A stretch of DNA of 48,096 nucleotides from Streptosporangiaceae bacterium. GTDB lineage: Bacteria > Actinomycetota > Actinomycetes > Streptosporangiales > Streptosporangiaceae. Under the pieces are notes generated by a model that did no database searches, had not been told where the DNA came from, and saw nothing but the letters and a program-made list of their open reading frames with translations. Shown here one piece after another: positions 9,471-18,248 of this stretch. The first letter of the stretch is position 1. Each line of letters starts with the position of its first letter. A program made the translations under genes and the position numbers. The stretch spans positions 1-48,096 of the forward strand of contig JAICUO010000003.1 in the NCBI GenBank assembly GCA_025935815.1. The letters are read 5' to 3'.

Positions 9471-10889
9471 TGCCTGCGCGAAGCTATCGCCGAGGTCGTT
9501 GAGGCAGGTGAGCACCCAGTTACGCAAGTACAGAAGGATCTTGGCCAGTTCGGGGTCATCACCATCCAGGCACCCGTCTAGGTACTCGCGCACCGCGGTC
9601 ACCTGGCCGATTGCATCCCGGGCCACTTCCCGGTTCGACCGGGGGTCGCCCATCGTCTCCGTGACCCCGGCCAACAGGTCACAGACTCGCATGCCCAGGT
9701 CATGGAGGGTTCCCTGCTGGGCACAGCGTTCCCGGGCCACGCGCATCACCAGACGGTGCGCAATGACGGAGGAGCCATTGCCGCTGAACGCCAGCAGCGA
9801 CCCCCCGGCCAGCAGCCCGAGTGCCTCGTCCACCGAGCGGGCCCCCGCCGGGCTGCCCTCCGCGCCCGGCGGGGCGAATAGCCCGGCCTCCCCGGCCGCA
9901 TACAGCAGAAGCCGCGGAGCACCCGCCGCAGACAGCAACGAGACCACCTCAAGCACCCCCCGGCACAGCCCTGCCTCATCGGCGGCCATCACGGTGTCCA
10001 GGGACAGCAGCACCGCCTCCGCGACCCCGTGCGGGTACGGCTCGCCGTATCCCGGGGTCAGGTACTCACGCAGCGGCAGCGACCGCAGCCGCTCCAGGTA
10101 CACCTCGTACGGCAGCTGCTGGGCGGCGATGACCGCGCCCGCCTGCGCTAGCGCCAGCGGCAGGGACCCCAGCTCCCGCGCCACCGCCAGCGCGCCGCCG
10201 TCATCAGCCCGCCGAGTGCGCCCGGCCAGGAACGTCACTGCCTCCGCCTCGGTAAACACATCCACGGGCACGACCGGGCCCAGCCCCGGCGCTTGGCTTG
10301 CTGTGGTGATCACCACCTGCGACTGCCCCGCCGCAGGCAGGAACGGGCGCAGCCCCGCCTGATCGGTCATGTCGTCAAAGACGACCAGGCACTGGCCGCC
10401 GTTCACCTCCAGGTGATGACGCACCAGGCGCGCCGTGTCTTCCAGTGGTATGCCCGCCTCCCCGATTCCCAGCTGGTCCGCCACCTTCGCCAGTCCGGTG
10501 AGTACCTCGGACGCGTCACCGGCGCTCAGCCACGCGACCAGCCGCCAGCCCGCGTCGATGCGGCTCCGGGCGTACGCCGCCGCCACGTGGGTCTTGCCCG
10601 CTCCTCGCATCCCTGTCACCACACGCACCACCGCACCACCGGAGCCGGCCTCGCGTAGCTCCTGCAGCAACCCGGCGCGCGGCTGGAATGCGGCGGGCGG
10701 CAGCGGGACATCCCCCACCACCATCCCCGCCCCGGCCGCCCTCGGTCCAGCAGTGCCCTCCTGATGGACGTACTGGGAGATGTAGTAGTTGTACTGCGTG
10801 TTGTTGTCGCCGACCTGCACGGCCAGCGGTCCGGCAATCGTGAGCGCATACGTTCCGGCGCGCCCGCGGCCCGTATTCACCAGTTCCAT
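8070..10889 (-). CDS. STAND/NLR-like NTPase with C-terminal tetratricopeptide repeats and an N-terminal RHIM-like segment
   Basis: Walker A GMRGAGKTH, Walker B CLVVFDD, VVITTAS, GSLPLALAQAG; about 11 copies of 42-aa (R/L)LGxDHPDTLxxRxNLAxAYxxAGRxxEAIPLLE; N-term LTIAGPLAVQVGDNNTQYNYY. Confidence 0.93.
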   Translation of the reverse strand: MELVNTGRGRAGTYALTIAGPLAVQVGDNNTQYNYYISQYVHQEGTAGPRAAGAGMVVGDVPLPPAAFQPRAGLLQELREAGSGGAVVRVVTGMRGAGKTHVAAAYARSRIDAGWRLVAWLSAGDASEVLTGLAKVADQLGIGEAGIPLEDTARLVRHHLEVNGGQCLVVFDDMTDQAGLRPFLPAAGQSQVVITTASQAPGLGPVVPVDVFTEAEAVTFLAGRTRRADDGGALAVARELGSLPLALAQAGAVIAAQQLPYEVYLERLRSLPLREYLTPGYGEPYPHGVAEAVLLSLDTVMAADEAGLCRGVLEVVSLLSAAGAPRLLLYAAGEAGLFAPPGAEGSPAGARSVDEALGLLAGGSLLAFSGNGSSVIAHRLVMRVARERCAQQGTLHDLGMRVCDLLAGVTETMGDPRSNREVARDAIGQVTAVREYLDGCLDGDDPELAKILLYLRNWVLTCLNDLGDSFAQAVELGESLVADCERVLGADHVDTLAARGNLANAYLDAGRVAEVVPILEGTLADFERLLGPDHPDTLTARGNLALAYRDAGRIVEAVLVQEQALADRERVLGADHVDTLAARGNLANAYLDAGQIAEAVPLLERALADFERVMGAGHSFTEDYRARLAFAYQRAGRVTEAIALYGRALAVFERLLGDDHPDTLAARADLALAYRDAGRSAEAVLLLEQALADSARVLGADHPNTALSRCGLALAYQDAGRLAEAILHLERALVDFERVLGADHPHTLSSRSSLAGAYQESGRATEAIPLLERTLADRERLLGGDHPDTLASGNNLASAYQFAGRAAEGIPLLEPALADSERVLGADHPQTVTCRGNLALAYHYAGRLAEAIPLLERTLADRERLLGGDHPHTASSRGYLAYAYQDAGRAAEAIPLLERALADFEHVLGADHPYTRSTRDNLNAITNRRTRRWYWLRRG

Positions 10890-11315
10890 GACTGCACGAG
10901 CGGCGGCCGCCCGGCTGGCGTCGTCTCTTGCCCCTGCCCGCGCCCGACCGCACCCGGCGTCCCGTCCCGGACTGGCGCGTCAGAGCACGCCGCCAGCGCC
11001 GTAACGATCAAAGCGATCGGGTCCACCGTCCCGCCCCCTCCCGGGCCTAACGGCACATAGTCTCACGTACCTGCCAGCAATACGGCCAAACCGGCATTAC
11101 CCCGAGCATGACCAGCCGTTTTACGCGTGACGCTTTCCTTCATGACCTGGCGAGGCAGGAAACCGGGTCCAGAAGCCCTCGGGAATTCTGCACGGAATGT
11201 AGGGAGCGTCAATAACTTTTGATCCAGCCCTCACCTGAGCGAACAATGACTGTGGGCGCACCCGGAGGGATCCCGGATGCCAGCTGTGGCCCGGCAGCGG
11301 TAGAGTCGCCGCCCG

Positions 11316-12430
11316 TGAGCATTTCAGCGCCTGAGGCAGCCGCGAACCCCGGTGAACTGGCCGTAACCGCCCAGCGATGCGCGTCGCAGCTGCTCAGCGG
11401 CGATCCGGCGGACACCGTCGCTGAGGTGACCCGGCGGCTGCTGGCCGTCCAGGCGCAAGACCCGCGAGGAGCGCGGCTCACCATCCGCGCCCGCTCGGCC
11501 GGGCTGACCGCCGCTGATGTCGATTCCGCCCTCGCCGACCGCTCGGTGGTCGTCTCCTGGCTGAACCGCGGCACCTTGCACCTGGTCCGCGCCGAGGACT
11601 ACTGGTGGCTGCATCCGCTGACCACCCCGCAGCTGCGCACCGGGAACTCCCGCCGGCTGGCCCAGGAGGGCGTGTCTGCGCCGGACGCCGAGCGCGGGGT
11701 GGCCGCCGTGGAGGCCGCGCTGGCCGCCGACGGTCCGCTAACGCGGCCGAAGCTCCGCGAGCGGGTGGCCGCCGCCGGGGTGCCGACCGAGGGCCAGGCG
11801 CTGGTGCACATCCTGCTGCTGGCCAGCATCCGGGGCCTGATCGTGCGCGGCATACTCCGTCCGGCCGCCGGACGGAGGATGCGGGACCAGGCGTGGGTGC
11901 TGACCCGGGACTGGCTGGGCGCGCCCCCGCCGCCGCTGGGCCGTGAGGCCGCGCTCGGGGAACTGGCCCGGCGCTACCTCGCCGGGCATGCCCCGGCCGC
12001 CGACCGTGACCTCGCCCGCTGGGCCGGCATCGGGCTGCAGGACGCCCGGCTCGGCCTGGCCCGGTGCGGCGCGGTGCCGCGCGCCGACGGCCTCGCCGAC
12101 CTGCCCGCCAGCTCGGCGGCCAGGTCGGCGAGCAGGTCGGCGAGCAGGTCGGCGAGCACTGCCGCGCTGCCGCCGCCGCGGCTGCTCGGCGCGTTCGACC
12201 CGCTGCTGCTCGGCTGGGCCTCCCGCGACCCCATCACCGGCCCGCACACGCACATCGTCACCACCAACGGGGTATTCCGGCCGTTCGCCCTGGCCGACGG
12301 CCGGGCCGTGGCGACCTGGACGTTCACCGGCGGGCGGGTGACGCTGGCGCCCATCGCCCCCCACGGTGCCCAGACCCAGGCGGCGCGGGACGCCGATGCC
12401 GCCGACCTGACCCGGTTCCTGGCCGGATAG
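11316..12430 (+). CDS. Winged-helix DNA-binding (HTH_42 / AlkZ-like DNA glycosylase family) protein
   Basis: GTG start 11316: ...RLLAVQAQDPRGARLTIRARS (QxQ) ... SWLNRGTLHLVRAEDYWWLHPLTTP. Confidence 0.85.
12121..12156 (+). repeat. Three exact tandem copies of 12-bp CAGGTCGGCGAG
   Basis: 12121-12132, 12133-12144 and 12145-12156 are identical; in frame they encode ARSASRSASRSAS. Confidence 0.95.
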
Positions 12431-12449
12431 GCACAGTTGCGCTCACCGT

Positions 12450-12469
12450 AAACACGACATATCGTGTTT
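12450..12469. promoter_or_regulatory. Perfect inverted repeat AAACACGA-CATA-TCGTGTTT, probable operator
   Basis: 8-bp arms, 4-bp spacer; overlaps a candidate promoter (TTGCGC at 12437-12442, TATCGT at 12460-12465, 17-nt spacing). Confidence 0.6.
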
Positions 12470-12522
12470 CTGGCTGTCGGGGCCAACGACAGCTCACCCG
12501 GGGAAGGGGCGTCCAAGAAGCC

Positions 12523-12801
12523 ATGTTTGCCATCATCGTGATGCTGATCGTCGGGCTCATCGCCGGCGCGATCGCCCGCCTGCTCATGCCGGGCCGTGAC
12601 CCGCTGGGGATCCTCGGCACCATCGTGCTCGGCGTCGCCGGCTCGTTCGTGGGCGGGTTCCTGCAGAACCTGGTCCAGTTCCACTCGCTGAGCATTCACA
12701 GCTTCCACACCGTCGGCCTCATCGGGTCGATCATCGGCGCGTGGGTGCTGCTGCTGTTGCTGCGCCTGTTCAAGATGGAGCCGGGCCGCCGCCGCGCCTA
12801 A
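12523..12801 (+). CDS. GlsB/YeaQ/YmgE (transglycosylase-associated) stress membrane protein
   Basis: MFAIIVMLIVGLIAGAIARLLMPGRDPLGILGTIVLGVAGSFVGGFL...LLLLLRLF. Confidence 0.9.
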   Translation: MFAIIVMLIVGLIAGAIARLLMPGRDPLGILGTIVLGVAGSFVGGFLQNLVQFHSLSIHSFHTVGLIGSIIGAWVLLLLLRLFKMEPGRRRA

Positions 12802-12831
12802 CGGCTCCGCGGGGCCCCCGCCCCGCCGCAG

Positions 12832-15696
12832 TCACGGCCCGGCCAGCAGCGTCGCCAGCGCCAGCGCCGTGTCCGGATGGCGGCCGGCCAATGCCGCGCC
12901 TGGCCGGCCGCCATCACCTGTCGCCCAGGTTCCGTTGCCGCCGAGCAGGGTCGCCACCGCGTCGCAGGTGGCCGGGTGCGCGGCCAGCAGCGCGATCCCC
13001 TGGCCGGCGCCAGGGCCCCGAGCCGCCCGCGCGGGCACCGCGTCCGCGCCTTCCGGCACCGGCTGGGCCCGCCACGGCGGGACCCACTCATCCAGGGCCG
13101 CGAGCCGCCCGGGGAAGGTCCGCCCGGCCTCGCGGACGAGGAGCGGGGCCAGTTCCGCGCCACCCGAGCGCAAGGTAGTGATCAGGATCGGCAGCCAGGG
13201 CAGCAGCACCGGGTCGGGCAGCCGCCCGAACGCGTTCGACACCGTCTCCACGACGAACCCGGCCAGGCCCGGGACCGGCTCCAGGGCGTGCAAGAAGCCG
13301 CTGAGGTAGCGCGGGTACGCGGGCACCACCAGGGGATTGCCGAGCAGCTGGTCGCAGCGGCCGCGCAGCTCCGCGCGGGACAGGTGCCCGAGCTGGGTCT
13401 GGGCCGCCCACAGCAGCGCCGTCTTGGCCGGGTCCTGCGGGTGCGACTGGGCGACCGCCAGCTCCAGCTGGGCCCGGTCGCAGCCCAGCGACAGCGCCAG
13501 GCTCTCCATGCTGAACAAGAACCCCAGCATCGCCGCCACCGGGCGGACGGTGGCGTCCTCGTCGGCGAAGGCCGTCGGCAGCAGCGTGCAGTAGTGCGCG
13601 TAGCCGGCCTTGACGAACGACTCGATCCATCCGGGCAGCGCCGCCTCGCTGGTGCGGTAGTGGGCCAGCAGCCGCCGGGCGCGCGCCAGCACCTCCGGCG
13701 CCCCGGCGACGGTGCGCTCGGCCGACAGCACGTCCAGGGCGCGGGCGCCCAGCTCATCAGCCAGGCGCCGGCTGCGCAGGTACAGCGTCGCGTCCTCGAC
13801 GGCCGCCAGGACCGTCGCCGCCGTGGCCTGCGGGCCGTAGGCCGCGCGGCGCAGCCGCTGCTCCAGGACCTGCTCGATGCTGACGCCCTCGTAGCCCAGC
13901 TCGATCAGCGCCCGCTGGTGGGTGCCCAGCGCCAGGTCCCATGACTCCTGGATCGGCCGCTCGCCGAGCCGCCGTTCCCCCATGATCGGCCGCGCGGCGC
14001 CGTGCGGCATCAGGTAGCGCAGCATCCACAGCACGTCGGAGCAGCGCCCCAGTTCCGGCTGGGCGGCGATGTTCAGCAGCGCCCGCTGCATTCCGCGCTG
14101 CTGCAGCTTCAGGTTCAGCGCCGCCAGCCGGTCGTGCACGTCGCGGGCCAGCGGCGGCAGCGCGTCGTAGCCGACCTGGCCGATGCGGTCGCCGCCCATC
14201 ATGATCTCCACCAGGCGGCGGACGTCCCGCCGGCCCGGCACGGAGTCCTTCTCGATGCAGGTGACCGCCGCGTCCTGGAAGTCATAGGGGGTGGGCTTGG
14301 CGCGGTCGCGCATCCCGGCCAGCAGGATCGACGTCTCGAACACCGCGATGGCGTCCGCGGTCGAGGCGAGGTACCCGTTGCGGCGGGCGGCGCGGACGAT
14401 CTCCACCGACCAGTCCAGCAGCTCGGCCTCGTCCAGGTAGTCCAGGGCGGGCGGCCGCCGCAAGAACCCCGTCAGCTTGTCCGCGACCGGCAACGACCCC
14501 TCCGTTGCCGGGACGACGGCCTTCTTGGCCACTGCCTTCTTGGGCACTCCCTTCTTGGCGCCCGCCTGGCCTTCCAGGCGGTACGGCGTCGTGCCGGTGC
14601 GCCTGACGTTCTTCGCCCATACCGTCGCGGCGATCGACACCGAGCCCGCGGCCAGGCCGAACTGCGCCTCGATGGCCGCGTGGCTGGACGGGATCAGGCC
14701 GTGCTGCCAGGTGGTGGCGGTGCGCGGGCTGATCTCGAAGGTGCCGCTTCCGTGGACGCCGAACTCGGCGACGCGGCTGGCCGCGTGGAAGGCGCCGCAG
14801 ACGTACAGGCAGTCCGCGGGGTCGGCGCCGGTCGCGGCCAGGTGCTCGCGCATCCGCGTCCACATGTAGCGCTCGCGGTCCTCATCGACGCGCGTCCGGT
14901 GCGGGTCGCCGGGCGCCAGCCGCCGGAAGAGGCTGCCGATCAGGAACATGACCTGGCGATAGGTGTCGTGGTCGCTGACGCCGAGCGGCTGCTCGACGTA
15001 CTGGTGCCACCACTCCGACCAGTGCCGCACCCGGCCGTGCCGCAGCAGGTGCTCCTCCAGCTCGGCGAAGCGCGGCCGCAGGTCGCCGATCTCAACGCCG
15101 ACCGCGTCCCCGTGCAGCCCCGCCTCCTCCCCGGCGGGCGCAATCTTGGCGGGCGCTATCGTGGCGGGCGCTATCTTGGCGGGCACTGCGTCCGGGGCGG
15201 CGGCGCCCTCCCCGGGGGGCGCCGCCCGCTCGTCCCACTGGAACACGTGATCCGACGAACGGTCGACGAGGACCAGCTCGACGCCCGGCATGTCCAGCGC
15301 GTAGGCGATCGCCTGGTACTCCGCCGAGGCCTCGGTGATCGGCGCGATCACCGACAGCGGGGACCACTCAGCCGGGAAGCCGTCAACCTCGCTGGCGAAC
15401 GCCTGGACCGCCACCGGGAGCCGGCAATTGCGCAGCTCGGTCAGCAGCGGCGCCATGTCCTCGCACAACTCCAGGTACACGACCTTCGGCTGCTTGTCCC
15501 GCAGGCGCCGCGCCATCGCGATCGCCGAGGCGGGCGAGTGGTGGCAGACGGGGAAGATCTCCAGCGGCTCGCGCACCGCGCGGTCGACGTCATCGACGAT
15601 GCCCAGCAGGATTCCCTCCAGGGCGCCGGGCCCGTCGGCGAACGTCGCCGCGGCCTGGTGCAGCTGCCCGCGCAGTGCCTCAAAGGTCCCGCTCAC
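12832..15696 (-). CDS. DUF5682-like large protein with TraB/ChaN/TIKI-like N-terminal motifs
   Basis: GTG 15696 overlaps the MoxR stop (GTGA). EIFPVCHHSPASAIAMARRLRDKQPKVVYLELCEDM...DCLYVCGAFHAASRVAEFG. Confidence 0.8.
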   Translation of the reverse strand: MSGTFEALRGQLHQAAATFADGPGALEGILLGIVDDVDRAVREPLEIFPVCHHSPASAIAMARRLRDKQPKVVYLELCEDMAPLLTELRNCRLPVAVQAFASEVDGFPAEWSPLSVIAPITEASAEYQAIAYALDMPGVELVLVDRSSDHVFQWDERAAPPGEGAAAPDAVPAKIAPATIAPAKIAPAGEEAGLHGDAVGVEIGDLRPRFAELEEHLLRHGRVRHWSEWWHQYVEQPLGVSDHDTYRQVMFLIGSLFRRLAPGDPHRTRVDEDRERYMWTRMREHLAATGADPADCLYVCGAFHAASRVAEFGVHGSGTFEISPRTATTWQHGLIPSSHAAIEAQFGLAAGSVSIAATVWAKNVRRTGTTPYRLEGQAGAKKGVPKKAVAKKAVVPATEGSLPVADKLTGFLRRPPALDYLDEAELLDWSVEIVRAARRNGYLASTADAIAVFETSILLAGMRDRAKPTPYDFQDAAVTCIEKDSVPGRRDVRRLVEIMMGGDRIGQVGYDALPPLARDVHDRLAALNLKLQQRGMQRALLNIAAQPELGRCSDVLWMLRYLMPHGAARPIMGERRLGERPIQESWDLALGTHQRALIELGYEGVSIEQVLEQRLRRAAYGPQATAATVLAAVEDATLYLRSRRLADELGARALDVLSAERTVAGAPEVLARARRLLAHYRTSEAALPGWIESFVKAGYAHYCTLLPTAFADEDATVRPVAAMLGFLFSMESLALSLGCDRAQLELAVAQSHPQDPAKTALLWAAQTQLGHLSRAELRGRCDQLLGNPLVVPAYPRYLSGFLHALEPVPGLAGFVVETVSNAFGRLPDPVLLPWLPILITTLRSGGAELAPLLVREAGRTFPGRLAALDEWVPPWRAQPVPEGADAVPARAARGPGAGQGIALLAAHPATCDAVATLLGGNGTWATGDGGRPGAALAGRHPDTALALATLLAGP
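14515..14562 (-). repeat. Imperfect 15-bp repeat encoding a Lys/Ala-rich linker (AKKGVPKKAVAKKAV)
   Basis: CTTCTTGGCCACTGC / CTTCTTGGGCACTCC / CTTCTTGGCGCCCGC within the DUF5682-like ORF. Confidence 0.75.
15133..15177 (-). repeat. 15-bp tandem repeat GGCGGGCGCTATCTT, three copies plus partial
   Basis: 15133-15147, 15148-15162 and 15163-15177 near-identical; encodes AKIAPATIAPAKIAP. Confidence 0.9.
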
Positions 15697-16835
15697 GAGA
15701 GGGTGGCGATCGTGTCCCGGCCGCCCGCCAGGAACTCCGGCCACGACCCGCCCTCTTCCTTGCTGCGCGGCTCGACGACGCCGTGCAGGTACTTGTTGAG
15801 GATGGCCAGGTCCTCCGGCTCGCGCCGGGCCAGTGACCCGACCAGTGAGGAGGCCAGCGCGCGGGCGGTCAGCGCCCGCGCGCCGAAGAAGTTGCTGTGC
15901 AAGATCGCGTCCTCGAGCACGCCGATCTGCTCGGCGGTGGACAGCGCCGACTCCAGCTTCTCATCGTCGCTGCCGGCCGCGGCCGCCGCCGCCCGCAGAT
16001 CGGCGAAGCTCTGCAGCAGCACGTCGAGCAGCGTCGGCGGCACGTCCAGCTCGATCTGGTGGCGGCGCAGCAGCTCCTCGGTGCGGAACCGGACGATCTC
16101 CGCCTCGCTCGACTTCTTCGTCACCACCGGGATGCGGACGAAGTTGAAGCGGCGCTTCAGCGCCGACGACAGGTCGTTAACGCCCCGGTCGCGGCTGTTG
16201 GCGGTCGCGATGATCGAAAAGCCCGGCTTGGCGAAGACGATGCCGTCCCCTGTTTTCGAATCGCTGCCGAGCTCGGGGACGGAGACGTACTTCTCGGACA
16301 GGATCGAGATGAGGGCGTCCTGGACGTCGCTGGTGGACCGGGTGAGCTCCTCGAAGCGGCCGATCGCGCCGGTCTCCATCGCGGTCATGATCGGCGAGGG
16401 GATCATCGACTCCCGCGACTGGCCCTTGGCGATGACCATGGACACGTTCCAGGAGTACTTGATGTGGTCCTCGGTGGTGCCCGCCGTGCCCTGCACGACC
16501 AGCGTGGAGTTGCGGCTGATCGCGGCGGCCAGCAGCTCGGCCAGCCAGCTCTTGCCGGTGCCGGGGTCGCCGATGAGCAGCAGCCCGCGGTCGGAGGCCA
16601 AGGTGACGATCGAGCGCTCGACGAAACTGCGGTCGCCGAACCACTTCGGCGAGATCTCCCGGTCCAGGCCGTCAGAGCGTTCGGAGCCGAGGATGAACAG
16701 GCGGATCATCTTCGGCGACAGCCGCCAGGAAAACGGCCGGGGGCCGTCGTCGACGGACTCCAGCCAGTCCAGCTCCTCCGCGTACTTGATCTCGGCGGGC
16801 GCGCGCAGCTTAGCCGGGGGCAGTAGCTCAGACAT
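15693..16835 (-). CDS. MoxR-like AAA+ ATPase
   Basis: LLIGDPGTGKSWLAELLAAAI (Walker A); RFEELTRSTSDVQDALISILSEKYVSVPELG; SIIATANSRDRGVNDLSSALKRRF. Confidence 0.9.
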   Translation of the reverse strand: MSELLPPAKLRAPAEIKYAEELDWLESVDDGPRPFSWRLSPKMIRLFILGSERSDGLDREISPKWFGDRSFVERSIVTLASDRGLLLIGDPGTGKSWLAELLAAAISRNSTLVVQGTAGTTEDHIKYSWNVSMVIAKGQSRESMIPSPIMTAMETGAIGRFEELTRSTSDVQDALISILSEKYVSVPELGSDSKTGDGIVFAKPGFSIIATANSRDRGVNDLSSALKRRFNFVRIPVVTKKSSEAEIVRFRTEELLRRHQIELDVPPTLLDVLLQSFADLRAAAAAAGSDDEKLESALSTAEQIGVLEDAILHSNFFGARALTARALASSLVGSLARREPEDLAILNKYLHGVVEPRSKEEGGSWPEFLAGGRDTIATLS

Positions 16836-16856
16836 ATCAGAAGGCCCTTCTAGGCA

Positions 16857-18248
16857 TTAGGCGAGGAACGTCTTGAGCTCGTGGATGAGCTTGCGGATAT
16901 GACCGGAGACCACCGGCGTTCCGAGGTCCTTGAAGCGCTCGCGGAACCACGGGTTGACGCTGCCCGGTCCGGCGCTGCTCACCGAGCCGACCGGGATGAA
17001 CTTGGCCCCGGAGCGGTGGATCGCGGTCATTGCCTCGAACAGCTGCTCGCTGCGCGATTCGTAGAAGTCGGAGATCCACACCACCACGGTGTTGCGCGGC
17101 TCGGCGACCTTCGGCTGGACCAGCGTCACGGCGACGGTGCCGTCGGTGCCGCCGCCTAGCCGGGTGCGCAGCAGGGTCTCGAACGGGTCGTGCGCCCAGG
17201 GGGTGAGGTCGAGCGCGCGCGTGTCGTAGGCGATCAGGTGGACGTCGACCTTCGGCAGCCCGGCGAAGATCGACGCCAGGATTGTGCAGTTCACCATCGA
17301 GTGGACCATCGAGCCCGACTGGTCCACCACGACGATCAACCGCTGCGGCAGCGCCTTGCGGGCGGTGTGCCGGTAGTACAGGCGATCGACGTACAGCCGC
17401 TCCTCTTCAGGGATGTAGTTGGTGAGGTTCTTCCAGATCGTCCGGTCCAGGTCGAGGTTGCGGTACACCCGCTTGGGCGGGACCGAGCGGTCCGGGGCGC
17501 CGACGGTCGCCTTTTCCACCTGGGTGCGCAGCACCTCGGCCACCTCGTCGACGAACCGGCGGATCAGCGCCTTGGCGTTCGCCAGGGCCAGGCCGGAGAG
17601 GTTGCCCTTGTCCCGCAGCAGCTGCTCGATCAGCGACATGCTCGGGATCAGCTGCGCGGCCAGCTCCGGGGTGGCCAGCACCTCGCGCAGTTGCATCCGG
17701 TGAACGAGGTCGCCTTCGATGGCGCCCAGCTCGGGGCCGATCACCGGGATCAGCTGGCTGAGGTCGGGGGCCGCGCCCGCGACGCCGGCGCCAACCGGGC
17801 TGACGCCCGGTCCCGCGCCCCCGCCGCGCAGGCCGCCCGGCTGGCAGCCGAACGCGCGCTCCAGCCAGCCCGCGTCGGCCTGCCAGCGCGCCAGCTGCCC
17901 CGCGGTGACCGGGCCGGATCCGGTGGCGAACACGTTCAGCAGCAGCTTCGACGCCAGCGCCGCGCGCCGGACCTCAGCCGCCCGGTCGCGCGCGTCATCG
18001 GAGCCCGCCTCGGGCACCATCAGGCGGTCGAATTCGGTGGCCAGCTCCGGGTGACGTTGCACGATCACGTCGATGGGCGCCTGCGGGTCCAGCAGCGCGC
18101 CCGGCAGCCCGCTGTCCTCAACGACCGCGAGGCTCGCCGATTCCAGGGCCGGGTGCTCCTGGGGGTCGAACAGGCGGGCCAGCAGCCGCCAGTACAGGAC
18201 CTGGCGGCGGTTCTCGCCGGGGTCTGCCCCGAGCGTGCTCTCGGTCAC
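16857..18248 (-). CDS. VWA-domain protein with intact MIDAS
   Basis: VVDQSGSMVHSM (DxSxS), GGGTDGTVAV, VVWISDFYES; GTG 18248 forms a GTGA overlap with the upstream stop. Confidence 0.9.
   Translation of the reverse strand: MTESTLGADPGENRRQVLYWRLLARLFDPQEHPALESASLAVVEDSGLPGALLDPQAPIDVIVQRHPELATEFDRLMVPEAGSDDARDRAAEVRRAALASKLLLNVFATGSGPVTAGQLARWQADAGWLERAFGCQPGGLRGGGAGPGVSPVGAGVAGAAPDLSQLIPVIGPELGAIEGDLVHRMQLREVLATPELAAQLIPSMSLIEQLLRDKGNLSGLALANAKALIRRFVDEVAEVLRTQVEKATVGAPDRSVPPKRVYRNLDLDRTIWKNLTNYIPEEERLYVDRLYYRHTARKALPQRLIVVVDQSGSMVHSMVNCTILASIFAGLPKVDVHLIAYDTRALDLTPWAHDPFETLLRTRLGGGTDGTVAVTLVQPKVAEPRNTVVVWISDFYESRSEQLFEAMTAIHRSGAKFIPVGSVSSAGPGSVNPWFRERFKDLGTPVVSGHIRKLIHELKTFLA

Noticed and set aside
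14002-16860. 952-aa plus-strand ORF
   Set aside because: Antisense to the DUF5682-like and MoxR genes, which have clear motifs; composition is that of a shadow ORF
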